In this document: positions 43,701 through 50,955 of the stretch, piece by piece
Layout of the letters: each line of letters begins with the position of its first letter
Numbering within the stretch: the stretch's first letter is position 1
Assembly: GCF_001426925.1 (NCBI RefSeq)
Contig: NZ_LMFR01000025.1
Span: 1,408-65,407, forward strand
Reading direction: 5' to 3'
Source of the DNA: Microbacterium sp. Root53
GTDB lineage: Bacteria; Actinomycetota; Actinomycetes; Actinomycetales; Microbacteriaceae
DNA: 64,000 bases
Notes under the pieces: generated by a model
Told to the model about the DNA's origin: nothing
Databases searched by the model: none
What the model saw: only the letters and a program-made list of their open reading frames with translations
Program-made: the position numbers and the translations under genes

Positions 43701-44718
43701 GGCGATCGTGCAGCGCCAGCCGTTCGGCGGCTGGAAGCGCTCGTCGGTCGGCGCCGGGGCGAAGGCGGGTGGCCCGAACTACCTGATCGGCCTCGGATCG
43801 TGGCGCCCCTCGTCGGGCGGGCCGTCGGGTCGCTCGCTGCACCTGCGCGGGCTCGACACCCGGATCGCAGCCGTGATCGAGGCCGCCCAGCCGTCGCTGA
43901 GCTACGAGGAGTTCGACTGGCTGCGCCGCGCCGCGCTCTCGGATGCCGTCGCCTGGGACCGCGAGTTCGGTCGCGTCAAGGACGTCTCGCGGCTGGGCGT
44001 CGAGCGCAACCTGTTCCGCTACCGGCCCGTGCCGGTCGCCGTGCGGGCCACGGCGGACGCCACGTGGCAGGCGGTGCTGCGCGTCGTCATCGCCGGAGTC
44101 CGCACCGGGGGCGACTTCGTCCTGTCGACCCCGGTGGGGCTCCCGGCGGCGGTGCGCCGCGTGCTCGGCCAGCTCGACGTCTCCGTGCACGTCGAGACCG
44201 ACGACCAGTGGATCGAGCGCATGCGCGGCGTCGCCTCCGAGTCGCCGGTGACCGAAGACGACGTCCATACCCCCCGGTCGTTGAGCGGAGCTGAGCCGGC
44301 CACGTCCCCCCGGTCGTTGAGCGGAGCGGAGCCGGTCCCCTCCCCCCGGTCGTTGAGCGGAGCGAGCGCCAGCGAGCGGAGTCGAAACGGGCTGAGCGAG
44401 CGAAGCGAGCCGAAGCCGGCTCCCGACGAGCTCGAGCCCGGCGAGGGCGAGAGCGCCTCCGACGAGGACATGACCGACCTCCTCTCCGACCGCCCGCGCC
44501 CGTCCCGGGTGCGCCTGGTCGGCTCGCCCGAGTCGGTCGCCCGGCTCCACGCCGCGCTGGCCGAGGCGGTCGCCGGGGACCCGGATCTCGCGATCTACGC
44601 GGGCGAGGTCACCACGGCGGGCCGGATCGAGCTGCTGCCGTTCCTGCGCGAGCAGTCCGTGACGATCACCGCGCACCGCTTCGGCAACCCCGACCGCCTC
44701 AGCGCCGACGTCATCTGA
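40732..44718 (+). CDS. putA: Bifunctional proline dehydrogenase / glutamate-semialdehyde dehydrogenase (PutA)
   Basis: A 1328-residue fusion oxidising proline to glutamate. The FAD-linked proline dehydrogenase half occupies about residues 50-470: KIRLVKGANLPMER, YLRCLDFALRPEH, GVAGHNLFDIAYAW. The aldehyde dehydrogenase half covers about 540-1080: TPPWNFPIAIPAGG, ILTGSWDTAKLF, general base Glu794 in LLAETSGKNA, nucleophile Cys828 in GHAGQKCSAAS. No ribbon-helix-helix DNA-binding domain is present. The C-terminal 240 residues contain a linker (about 1181-1229) encoded by three copies of a dispersed repeat, giving the thrice-repeated PRSLSGAE/A motif. The far C-terminus resumes normal sequence. 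The length is above the usual 1150-1250. Confidence 0.94.
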   Translation: MADVLDPSSGSGAPDPGPPEPAPAGSGDLVADAVALAQRWVSEAAQTETDASARRLAGVLQDPNGLPFTLGFVDGVMRPESLTAAAANLNRIAPLVPDFLPWYLRGAVRAGGAVAPVLPVAVVPAARRILREMVGHLIVDARPEKLGPAIERIRESGARLNLNLLGEAVLGEQEAMRRLAGIHELVRRPDVDYVSVKVSAIASHLSMWAFDETVDLVVERLRPLYLTAADHGTFLNLDMEEYRDLDLTIAVFRRLLEDPDLMDYRAGIVLQAYLPDALPALESLTAWANERVDAGGAPVKIRLVKGANLPMERVDAIMHGWSLATHDSKLDTDASYLRCLDFALRPEHTRGVHVGVAGHNLFDIAYAWLLAGERGVRDDVEFEMLLGMAQAQVAAVSREVGHVLLYVPVVRPDEFDVAVSYLVRRLDEAASGENFLSAAFGMHEDRALFIRERDRFVASVRRAAEPTLPTGPNRAQDRAEAQATNADAAERADEDLTQAVLDIARGSGSPALGDEEIDDPTVEFRGLGDDWVETAVFARRESARAEGAPGFRNAPDSDPALPANRAWAREILARIPGSTAGDATIAAARVTDAEALEDLVARVRAAGEDWGRRPAAERGEVLRRAARALEARRGELIEVAASETGKVFAEADTEVSEAVDFANYYAATARELDRVPGAVFEPSRLTVVTPPWNFPIAIPAGGVLAALAAGSGVVFKPAHQARRCAAVVAEALWDAGVPRDVLALVHLSEGDRGSGDLGRRLIGHEAVDRVILTGSWDTAKLFRGWRPDLPLLAETSGKNAIVVTPSADLDLAVADLVKSAFGHAGQKCSAASLAILVGPVARSKRFARQLVDATRSLRVGPPSDPLSEIGPVIEEPTGKLEWALTTLDEGERWLVQPHRVRDTGWEGEGRYWTPGIRTGVQPGSRFHREEFFGPVLGIMHAPTLARAIELQNAVDYGLTAGLHTQDPHELALWLETVEAGNLYVNRGITGAIVQRQPFGGWKRSSVGAGAKAGGPNYLIGLGSWRPSSGGPSGRSLHLRGLDTRIAAVIEAAQPSLSYEEFDWLRRAALSDAVAWDREFGRVKDVSRLGVERNLFRYRPVPVAVRATADATWQAVLRVVIAGVRTGGDFVLSTPVGLPAAVRRVLGQLDVSVHVETDDQWIERMRGVASESPVTEDDVHTPRSLSGAEPATSPRSLSGAEPVPSPRSLSGASASERSRNGLSERSEPKPAPDELEPGEGESASDEDMTDLLSDRPRPSRVRLVGSPESVARLHAALAEAVAGDPDLAIYAGEVTTAGRIELLPFLREQSVTITAHRFGNPDRLSADVI
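44273..44417. repeat. Dispersed repeat cluster R3 inside putA
   Basis: Three units each begin CCCCGGTCGTTGAGCGGAGC, at about 44273, 44309 and 44345. The third continues through GCGGAGTCGAAACGGGCTG and GAGCGAAGCGAGCC. The cluster keeps the putA reading frame open. It is the same family as 147-188, 14724-14782 and 49993-50092. Confidence 0.9.
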
Positions 44719-44766
44719 CCACCCGGGCACCTCGGCGGCATCCTTCCCCGGTGCGGTCGGCGCCGG

Positions 44767-44772
44767 TACTTT
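44767..44772 (+). promoter_or_regulatory. -10 element TACTTT of the small membrane-protein gene
   Basis: It ends 6 bp before ATG 44779. Confidence 0.5.
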
Positions 44773-44778
44773 GGCGCC

Positions 44779-44982
44779 ATGGAGATCCTGACCCTGAGCG
44801 GGGCGGCGCTGCTGGCGGCCATCCTGGGCGGCGCGGTGATGTGGCGGCTGCGTGAGCGTCGCCGGGCGCGCGACGCCGTGCGCGACGACACGCTGCGCGC
44901 CGGCACGGCCCCCGAGCAGTCGCCCGAGGCGGCGGCGCTGCGTGCCGAGGGCCGCTCGAGCTGGATGCGCCCGACGTTCTGA
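44779..44982 (+). CDS. Small single-helix membrane protein (67 aa)
   Basis: A 67-residue protein, not recognised. One N-terminal helix (LTLSGAALLAAILGGAVMW) is followed by a basic patch (RLRERRRARD) that would stay in the cytoplasm, then an acidic/neutral tail ending SSWMRPTF. The coding potential is supported by a -10 element at the standard spacing and by the positive-inside pattern. Function unknown. Confidence 0.6.
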   Translation: MEILTLSGAALLAAILGGAVMWRLRERRRARDAVRDDTLRAGTAPEQSPEAAALRAEGRSSWMRPTF

Positions 44983-45122
44983 CCCTCGCGATCCGTCGCG
45001 CGGACATCCGGCGCGGATCCGGGCGTGCGTGCGAGAATGATCCCGGCGTGCCCGTGCCGTTGGCTTCTCACAGCTCCGCCGGGCCTCTGGACAGCGTCCG
45101 CCGCTATCTGCAGAGGAGCACC

Positions 45123-45989
45123 ATGTCCGAAACCGCGACCGCGTCGATCACGGCCCCGCAGCGCACGCAGCACAAGCGTCGCTACCTGATGTGCCGGCCC
45201 GAGCACTTCACGGTGAGCTACTCCATCAACCCGTGGATGGAGCCCGCGAACCCCACCGACACCGCGCTGGCCGTGTCGCAGTGGCAGAAGCTGTACGACA
45301 CGTACCTCGAGCTGGGCCACGACGTCGAGCTGATCGACCCCGTGCCGGGCTACCCCGACATGGTGTACACCGCCAACGGCGGCTTCCTGATCGACGGCAT
45401 CGCCTACGGCCCGAAGTTCCGCTACGAGGAGCGCCAGGGCGAGGCCCCCGCGTTCATCGAGTGGTTCCGCGCGAACGGCTTCGACACGCGCGAGCCCGAG
45501 GAGGTCAACGAGGGCGAGGGCGACTTCCTGCTCGCCGGCGACGTGATCCTGGCCGGCACCGGCTTCCGCTCGACGGGCGACAGCCACGCCGAGGTCGCGC
45601 GCGTCTTCGGCCGCGAGGTCGTGAGCCTCACGCTGGTCGACCCGCGGTTCTACCACCTCGACACCGCCCTGGCCGTGCTCGACCCGATCGTCGAGGACGG
45701 CGCGGAGCCCGGCATCGCCTACCTGCCCCACGCCTTCGACGAGGCGAGCCAGGCCGAGCTGGAGCGCCGCTTCCCGAACGCGATCCGCGTGTCCGACGAG
45801 GACGGCGCCGTGTTCGGCCTGAACTCGGCGAGCGACGGGTACAACGTGATCATCTCGCCGCGCGCCAAGGGTTTCGAGCAGCAGCTGCGCGAGCGCGGCT
45901 ACAACCCGGTGCTGGTCGACCTGTCCGAGCTGCTGCTCGGCGGCGGCGGCATCAAGTGCTGCACGCTCGAGCTCCGGGGTCGCAAGTGA
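45123..45989 (+). CDS. ddaH: Dimethylargininase / amidinotransferase-family hydrolase
   Basis: A 288-residue beta/alpha-propeller guanidine-modifying enzyme. The catalytic Cys is Cys279 in GGGGIKCCTLE, the catalytic His is in DPRFYHLDTALAVL (about residue 178), and the substrate acid lies in NEGEGDFLLAG. DMVYTANGGFLIDG is the family's N-terminal block. It would hydrolyse methylated arginines to citrulline and methylamines, although arginine or ornithine-type activities in this family are hard to exclude. ATG 45123 has AGAGGAGC upstream. It overlaps rocD by 4 bp (GTGA), a pairing common in actinobacteria. Confidence 0.88.
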   Translation: MSETATASITAPQRTQHKRRYLMCRPEHFTVSYSINPWMEPANPTDTALAVSQWQKLYDTYLELGHDVELIDPVPGYPDMVYTANGGFLIDGIAYGPKFRYEERQGEAPAFIEWFRANGFDTREPEEVNEGEGDFLLAGDVILAGTGFRSTGDSHAEVARVFGREVVSLTLVDPRFYHLDTALAVLDPIVEDGAEPGIAYLPHAFDEASQAELERRFPNAIRVSDEDGAVFGLNSASDGYNVIISPRAKGFEQQLRERGYNPVLVDLSELLLGGGGIKCCTLELRGRK

Positions 45990-47164
45990 CCGCGGCGCTC
46001 GAGCCGAACGTCGCACACAACTACCACCCGCTTCCGGTCACCGTCTCGCACGGTGAGGGCGCGTGGGTGACCGACGTCGACGGCAAGCGCTACCTCGACA
46101 TGCTGTCCGGCTACTCGGCGCTCAACTTCGGGCACCGGCATCCGGAGCTCGTGAAGGCCGCGCAGGATCAGCTGGGCCGGCTCACGCTGACCAGCCGCGC
46201 GTTCTTCAACGACCAGCTCGGCCCGTTCGCCACCGCGCTCGCGGAGCTGTGCGGCAAGGACCTCGTGCTGCCCATGAACACGGGCGCCGAGGCCGTGGAG
46301 ACCGGCATCAAGGTCGCGCGCGCCTGGGGCTACCGGGTCAAGGGCATCCCGGCCGAGCAGGCGAAGATCATCGTCGCGCTCGGCAACTTCCACGGCCGCA
46401 CCACGACGATCGTGGGCTTCAGCGACGACCCGACCGCGCACGACGACTTCGGCCCGTACGCGCCGGGCTTCGTCGCGGTGCCGTTCGGCGACGCGGACGC
46501 GCTCGAGGCCGCGATCGACGAGAACACGGCCGCCGTGCTGATCGAGCCGATCCAGGGCGAGGGCGGCGTCGTGCTGCCGCCCGACGGCTACCTGCGCCGC
46601 GTGCGCGAGGTCACGAAGGCCCGGAACGTGCTGTTCATCGCCGACGAGATCCAGTCGGGCCTCGGCCGCGTGGGCGAGACGTTCGCGTGCGACCGCGAAG
46701 GCGTCGTGCCGGACGTCTACCTGCTCGGCAAGGCGCTGGGCGGCGGCATCCTGCCGGTGTCGGCGGTCGTGGCGGACGAGGACGTGCTCGGGGTCATCCG
46801 GCCCGGCGAGCACGGCTCGACGTTCGGCGGCAACCCGCTCGCGGCCGCCGTGGGGCTGAAGGTCGTGGAGCTGCTGAAGACCGGCCGCTTCCAGGAGCGC
46901 TCGCGTCAGCTCGGCGACCACCTGCGCGCCGGGCTCGAGAAGCTCGAGGGCGTCACCGCGGTGCGTTCGGCCGGCCTGTGGGCGGGCATCGACATCGATC
47001 CGGCCGCCGGCACGGGCCGCGAGGTGGCCGAGCGCCTGCTCGCCCGCGGCGTGCTCGCGAAGGACACGCACGGCCAGACGCTGCGCATGGCGCCGCCCCT
47101 GGTGATCCGCGCGACCGAGATCGACTGGGCGCTCGAGCAGCTGGCGTTCGCCCTGAAGGGCTGA
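45986..47164 (+). CDS. rocD: Ornithine--oxo-acid transaminase
   Basis: A 392-residue class III aminotransferase converting ornithine and 2-oxoglutarate to glutamate-5-semialdehyde and glutamate. The PLP lysine is Lys249 in YLLGKALGGG. FIADEIQSGLGRVGETFA, LGNFHGRTTTIVG and EPIQGEGGVVLP are diagnostic for RocD. GTG 45986 overlaps the ddaH stop. Its product, glutamate semialdehyde, is also the substrate of the PutA aldehyde dehydrogenase upstream, so the two loci converge on glutamate. Confidence 0.93.
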   Translation: MTAALEPNVAHNYHPLPVTVSHGEGAWVTDVDGKRYLDMLSGYSALNFGHRHPELVKAAQDQLGRLTLTSRAFFNDQLGPFATALAELCGKDLVLPMNTGAEAVETGIKVARAWGYRVKGIPAEQAKIIVALGNFHGRTTTIVGFSDDPTAHDDFGPYAPGFVAVPFGDADALEAAIDENTAAVLIEPIQGEGGVVLPPDGYLRRVREVTKARNVLFIADEIQSGLGRVGETFACDREGVVPDVYLLGKALGGGILPVSAVVADEDVLGVIRPGEHGSTFGGNPLAAAVGLKVVELLKTGRFQERSRQLGDHLRAGLEKLEGVTAVRSAGLWAGIDIDPAAGTGREVAERLLARGVLAKDTHGQTLRMAPPLVIRATEIDWALEQLAFALKG

Positions 47165-47177
47165 CACCGCCCGCGTT

Positions 47178-47227
47178 CCGGTGCGGATGCGCCCTTATCG
47201 AGTCTCGTCAGGGCGCATCCGCACCGG
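47178..47227. terminator. Palindrome E5 between rocD and the hydrolase gene
   Basis: CCGGTGCGGATGCGCCC (47178-47194) pairs perfectly with GGGCGCATCCGCACCGG (47211-47227). It lies between convergent genes. A related element is at 62030-62087, sharing CGTTCCGGTGCG. Confidence 0.85.
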
Positions 47228-47228
47228 A

Positions 47229-48095
47229 TCACGCCGGGAAGCGCCGGTCCAGCCAGGCGAGCAGGTCGGCGCGCACCTGGGCCTGCTGCACCTCGTTGAA
47301 GATCTCGTGGCGCGCGCCCGGGTAGACGAGCGTGGTGATGTCCTCGAGGCCCGCGCGATCGCGGTAGGCCCGCGCGAGCCGGTGCACCGAGAGCGGCCCC
47401 GCCACCGGATCGTCGCTCCCCACCATCAGCAGCACGGGGACGTCGTGCCCGGCGGCCGCCCGCAGGCCGCGCCGCGGCAGTCCGTAGATGCGCGCGCCCT
47501 CCACGACCCCGAAGAGCTTCTGGATCGGCACGTCCGTCGCCAGCGGGTCCTCCAGGAACGCGCGCCCGACCTCGGGGTCCGTCGCGAGCCACTCCACGCC
47601 CGTCGCATCCGGGCCCTTCCACCGTGCGTTGAGGGGCAGGAAGTTCAGGGACGTCGGCGTCCGCAGGCCCGACCCGCTCAGGATGACCGCGTCGTACGCG
47701 GCCGGGTCGAGGTTCAGCAGGATCTGGGCCAGGAACGACCCCCACGAGTGGCCCAGCAGGATGAGCGGCAGGCCCGGATTCGCGTCCCGGATGATCCGCG
47801 TCAGCTGCGCGCACGCCGCGACCGCGGCGCGGTGGCCGCCGACGCCGAGGCGCCCGAGCTTCGCGGCATCGCCGTGCTGGCGCATGCCGGTGCGCCCGTG
47901 GCCGCGGTGGTCGTCGGCGTAGACCGTGAAGCCCGCCCCCACGAGGGCGTCGATGAGCGCGGCGTAGCGCCCCGCGTGCTCGCCCACCCCGTGCAGCAGC
48001 TGCACGACCCCGCGCGGGGTGTCGGCGCGGTGGACGTCATAGACGATCTCGACGCCGTGGTCGTCGACGAAGTGCAGGTCCCGTTCTGACGGCAT
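47229..48095 (-). CDS. Alpha/beta hydrolase (monoacylglycerol lipase-like)
   Basis: A 288-residue serine hydrolase of the lysophospholipase/monoglyceride lipase branch. The oxyanion region is LLHGVGEHAGRYAA, ADDHRGHGRTG is the second conserved block, and the nucleophile elbow is GHSWGS (about residue 120). The acid lies in MVGSDDPVAGP and the His in YPGARHEIFNE. It probably acts on monoacylglycerols or short esters in the cytoplasm. It ends 2 bp from palindrome E5. Confidence 0.88.
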   Translation of the reverse strand: MPSERDLHFVDDHGVEIVYDVHRADTPRGVVQLLHGVGEHAGRYAALIDALVGAGFTVYADDHRGHGRTGMRQHGDAAKLGRLGVGGHRAAVAACAQLTRIIRDANPGLPLILLGHSWGSFLAQILLNLDPAAYDAVILSGSGLRTPTSLNFLPLNARWKGPDATGVEWLATDPEVGRAFLEDPLATDVPIQKLFGVVEGARIYGLPRRGLRAAAGHDVPVLLMVGSDDPVAGPLSVHRLARAYRDRAGLEDITTLVYPGARHEIFNEVQQAQVRADLLAWLDRRFPA

Positions 48096-48136
48096 GGCCC
48101 GATCCTGCCACTCCCGCTGAGCGGAGCCCGCCAGAT

Positions 48137-48166
48137 CCTTAACCTAACTAATGAGTTAGGCTAAGG
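48137..48166. promoter_or_regulatory. MarR-type operator
   Basis: CCTTAACCTAACT (48137-48149) and AGTTAGGCTAAGG (48154-48166) are nearly perfect inverted arms around AATG. The -10 candidate TAGGCT (48157-48162) lies inside, so binding would block transcription of the MarR gene downstream and of the MFS gene coupled to it. Confidence 0.8.
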
Positions 48167-48172
48167 AACACG

Positions 48173-48595
48173 ATGCCAGATCTCTCCTCCGACGCCTCCG
48201 AGATCCGCGCCGCCACCTTCCGCCTCGCCCGCCGACTGCGGCAGCAGCGCGCGGTCACGACGATGTCGGACGGTCAGTTCGCGGTGCTCGTCGCGCTCAA
48301 GCTGCACGGCCCCCACACGCTGACGGCGCTCGCCGAGCGCGAGGGCGTGACCGCGCCGTCGATGAACCGCACCGTCAACTGCCTCGAGGAGGAGGGGTAC
48401 CTCACCCGCGAGCCCGACGCCGACGACCGTCGCAAGGTCAACATCGCGATCACCCCGACCGGCCTGGAGGTCGTCGAGGAGACCGTCCACCGGCGCGACG
48501 AATGGCTCGCCCGGGTGCTGGCCGACCTGCCCGACGGCGACCGCGAGACGCTCCGCGCGGCCGCGAAGATCATCCTGAAGGTCATCGAGCGATGA
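48173..48595 (+). CDS. MarR-family transcriptional regulator
   Basis: A 140-residue winged-helix protein. LSDGQFAVLVALKLHG-like core (SDGQFAVLVALKLHG), recognition region EREGVTAPSMNRTVNCLEEEG and wing TREPDADDRRKVNIAITPTG are all present. It is preceded by a strong palindromic operator and overlaps the MFS gene by 4 bp, so self-regulation and control of that exporter are likely. The ligand is unknown. Confidence 0.92.
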   Translation: MPDLSSDASEIRAATFRLARRLRQQRAVTTMSDGQFAVLVALKLHGPHTLTALAEREGVTAPSMNRTVNCLEEEGYLTREPDADDRRKVNIAITPTGLEVVEETVHRRDEWLARVLADLPDGDRETLRAAAKIILKVIER

Positions 48596-49974
48596 GTGCC
48601 ATGTTCCGATCCTTCGCCTCCTTCAACTACCGCGTCTGGTTCATCGGCGCGCTCGTGTCCAACATCGGCGCATGGATGCAGTCCACCGCCCAGAGCTGGG
48701 TCGTGCTGACGCAGCTGACCGACAACGACGCGGGCGCCATGGGCGTCACGATGGCGCTCCAGTTCGGCCCGCCGCTGCTCCTCGTGGGCCTGTCGGGTCT
48801 GGTCACCGACCGCTTCGACCGGCGCCGCATCCTGCTGATCACGCAGTGCGTGCTGCTGCTGTTCTCGCTCGCGATCGGCATCCTGCTGCTCGCCGGGCTC
48901 ATGACGCTGCCGCTCATGTACGCGTTCGCGCTCGCGACCGGCGTGGTGCTCGCGTTCGACAACCCCGCGCGCCAGGCGTTCGTGTCCGACCTCGTGCACC
49001 GCGAGAACGCGTCCAACGCGGTCGCGCTCAACGCGGCGTCGTTCAACGGCGCCCGGATGATCGGCCCGGCCGTCGCGGGCCTGCTGATCGTGGCCGTCGG
49101 CACCGGATGGGTGTTCCTGATCAACGTGATCGCCTACGCGGGAATGCTGATCGCGCTGGCGGTCATCCGGACCGGAGAGCTGATCCCCCGCAAGCGGGCG
49201 GACGCCTCGGCGCGCCTCGCCGACGGCTTCCGCTACGTCGCGCGCCGCCCCGACCTGCTCGTGATCTTCGCGATGGTCTTCCTGATGGGCGCGCTCGGCA
49301 TGAACTTCCCGATCTTCGCCTCGACCATGGCGCTCGAGTTCGGGGAGGAGGCCGACGGCTTCGGCCTGCTCAGCTCGATCCTCGCGATCGGGTCGCTCGC
49401 CGGCGCCCTGCTGGCGGCCCGCCGCGCCCGCGCCCGCCTGCGCGTGGCCATCCTGGCGACCGGCGGCTTCGGCGTCGTGTCGATCGTGTCGGCGTTCATG
49501 CCGCTCTACTGGCTCTACGCCCTCTGCCTCGTGTTCGTCGGGTTCACGGTCGTGACGACCCTGACCACGGCGAACGGGTACGTCCAGACCACGACGGACG
49601 CGTCGCTGCGCGGCCGCGTGCTCGCGCTCTACGTCGCGATCCTGATGGGCGGCACCCCGCTCGGCGCCCCGCTGGTGGGCTGGGTCGCGGCCGAGTTCGG
49701 CCCGCGCGTCGCGATCCTGGTCGGCGCGGCGGGAGGCCTGGCCGCGTGCGCGATCGGCCTCACGTGGGTCATCGCGTCGGGCCGCCTGCACCGCCGCCCC
49801 GAGGACGAGGGCTTCGGGCTCGTGCTCGACGAGACGCGCCCGATCTCGGTCATCACGCGCCCGCAGCCGACGGTCGCGCCCGAGGAGTTCAGCAACGAGG
49901 GCGCGCAGACCACGCCCATCCGCCTGGGCGAGCGCGACGACCTCGACACCGGCTCCGTGCCCGTCCGTCGCTGA
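48592..49974 (+). CDS. MFS transporter, enterobactin/drug exporter-like (EntS/MFS_3)
   Basis: A 460-residue major facilitator with twelve helices. FASFNYRVWFIGALVSNIG starts helix one, GLVTDRFDRRRILL is motif A, and DNPARQAFVSDLVHRENASNA is the segment typical of the MFS_3/EntS branch. The last 55 residues form a cytoplasmic tail. ATG 48592 overlaps the MarR stop (ATGA). Its regulation by MarR and the family suggest export of a toxic compound or siderophore. Confidence 0.9.
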   Translation: MSAMFRSFASFNYRVWFIGALVSNIGAWMQSTAQSWVVLTQLTDNDAGAMGVTMALQFGPPLLLVGLSGLVTDRFDRRRILLITQCVLLLFSLAIGILLLAGLMTLPLMYAFALATGVVLAFDNPARQAFVSDLVHRENASNAVALNAASFNGARMIGPAVAGLLIVAVGTGWVFLINVIAYAGMLIALAVIRTGELIPRKRADASARLADGFRYVARRPDLLVIFAMVFLMGALGMNFPIFASTMALEFGEEADGFGLLSSILAIGSLAGALLAARRARARLRVAILATGGFGVVSIVSAFMPLYWLYALCLVFVGFTVVTTLTTANGYVQTTTDASLRGRVLALYVAILMGGTPLGAPLVGWVAAEFGPRVAILVGAAGGLAACAIGLTWVIASGRLHRRPEDEGFGLVLDETRPISVITRPQPTVAPEEFSNEGAQTTPIRLGERDDLDTGSVPVRR

Positions 49975-49992
49975 GGCCCGCGGCGGGCTTGG

Positions 49993-50092
49993 GTCGTTTC
50001 GACTCCGGCTCGTTCCTCGCCTCCGCTCAACGACCGGGGTCCGGAGCCGCCGGTCGTTGAGCGGAGCGACGAAGGAGCGGAGACGAAACGGC
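49993..50092. repeat. Dispersed repeat R4 as an inverted pair
   Basis: One unit runs TCGTTTCGACTCC to CCGCTCAACGACC; the next is in opposite orientation, CCGGTCGTTGAGCGGAGC to GGAGACGAAACG. They face each other between convergent genes and could form a long hairpin that ends both transcripts. Confidence 0.85.
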
Positions 50093-50109
50093 CGAAGCCG
50101 CTTCCCACC

Positions 50110-50955
50110 TCACGCCTCGCGGGTGATGGTCACCGTGACGTAGAGCTCGCTCTTGTGCGGGCCGGCGTAGACGCCGCGCAGCGGCGGAACGTCGTTGTAG
50201 TCGCGGCCGCGGCCGACGAGCACGTGGCGGTCGCCGATCTCGATGCCGTTGGTCGGGTCGTAGGCCTGCCAGTCGCCGGCCCACCACTCGATCCATGCGT
50301 GGGATTCGCCGCGGACGGGCTCGCCCACCTCGGCGTTCGGCCGCGGGTGCAGGTACCCCGACACGTAGCGCGCGGGGATGCCCACCGACCGCAGCGCCCC
50401 GAGCGCGATGTGCGTGATGTCCTGGCACACGCCCTTGCGGGCCTCCCACGCCTCGGCGCCGGTCGAGTGCACCTCGGTGACGCCGGGCATGTACTCGACG
50501 GCCTCGCCGATCGCGGTCGCGATGGCGTGCGCCGCCTCGCTCGGGTTGTCGTGGCGATCCGCGATCGTGCGCGCGATCTCGGCGACCTCCGGATGCGGCG
50601 CCGTGCGGGTCGTCTGCACGAGCATCTCGACGGTGTCGATCGACCGCTCGGCGTCGCGCGCGAGGCGCTCCCACGTGATGTCCGGGTGCTCGATCGGCCG
50701 CGGCCGCACCTCGACCAGGCTGCGCGAGGTGATCTTCAGCTCGTCGTGCGACGACAGCACGTCGAACGACGTCACGCGCGTGCCGAAGTAGTCCACGTAC
50801 GAGTTGACCGCCGCGGTCGGATGGATGTCGAGGCCCGACGACAGCACGAACTGGCTGTCGGTCGTGCCCGGCAGCATCCGCGCCTCGTTGTACGACGCGG
50901 CGACCTTGCCCGCGTAGCGGAACCCGGTCTCGTGCTCGATGCGCAGCCGCTTCAT
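50110..50955 (-). CDS. Transglutaminase-like cysteine peptidase-fold protein
   Basis: A 281-residue protein with the bacterial transglutaminase N-terminal domain (LRIEHETGFRYAGKVAASYNE) and the catalytic core. The core has Cys in RKGVCQDITHIALGALRSVGI (about residue 175), His in GESHAWIEWWAG (about 220) and Asp in YDPTNG. It is the third gene of an ATP-grasp/alpha-E/transglutaminase operon predicted in the literature to build or process peptide-like tags. ATG 50955 overlaps the alpha-E stop. Confidence 0.9.
   Translation of the reverse strand: MKRLRIEHETGFRYAGKVAASYNEARMLPGTTDSQFVLSSGLDIHPTAAVNSYVDYFGTRVTSFDVLSSHDELKITSRSLVEVRPRPIEHPDITWERLARDAERSIDTVEMLVQTTRTAPHPEVAEIARTIADRHDNPSEAAHAIATAIGEAVEYMPGVTEVHSTGAEAWEARKGVCQDITHIALGALRSVGIPARYVSGYLHPRPNAEVGEPVRGESHAWIEWWAGDWQAYDPTNGIEIGDRHVLVGRGRDYNDVPPLRGVYAGPHKSELYVTVTITREA

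Noticed and set aside
40315-44730. A 1471-codon minus-strand frame opposite putA
   Set aside because: The putA catalytic motifs fix the coding strand; the antisense frame is a consequence of GC-rich third positions.
48137-48166. An attachment site or insertion-sequence end
   Set aside because: The palindrome overlaps the -10 region of a MarR gene and fits an operator; there is no second copy or transposase.
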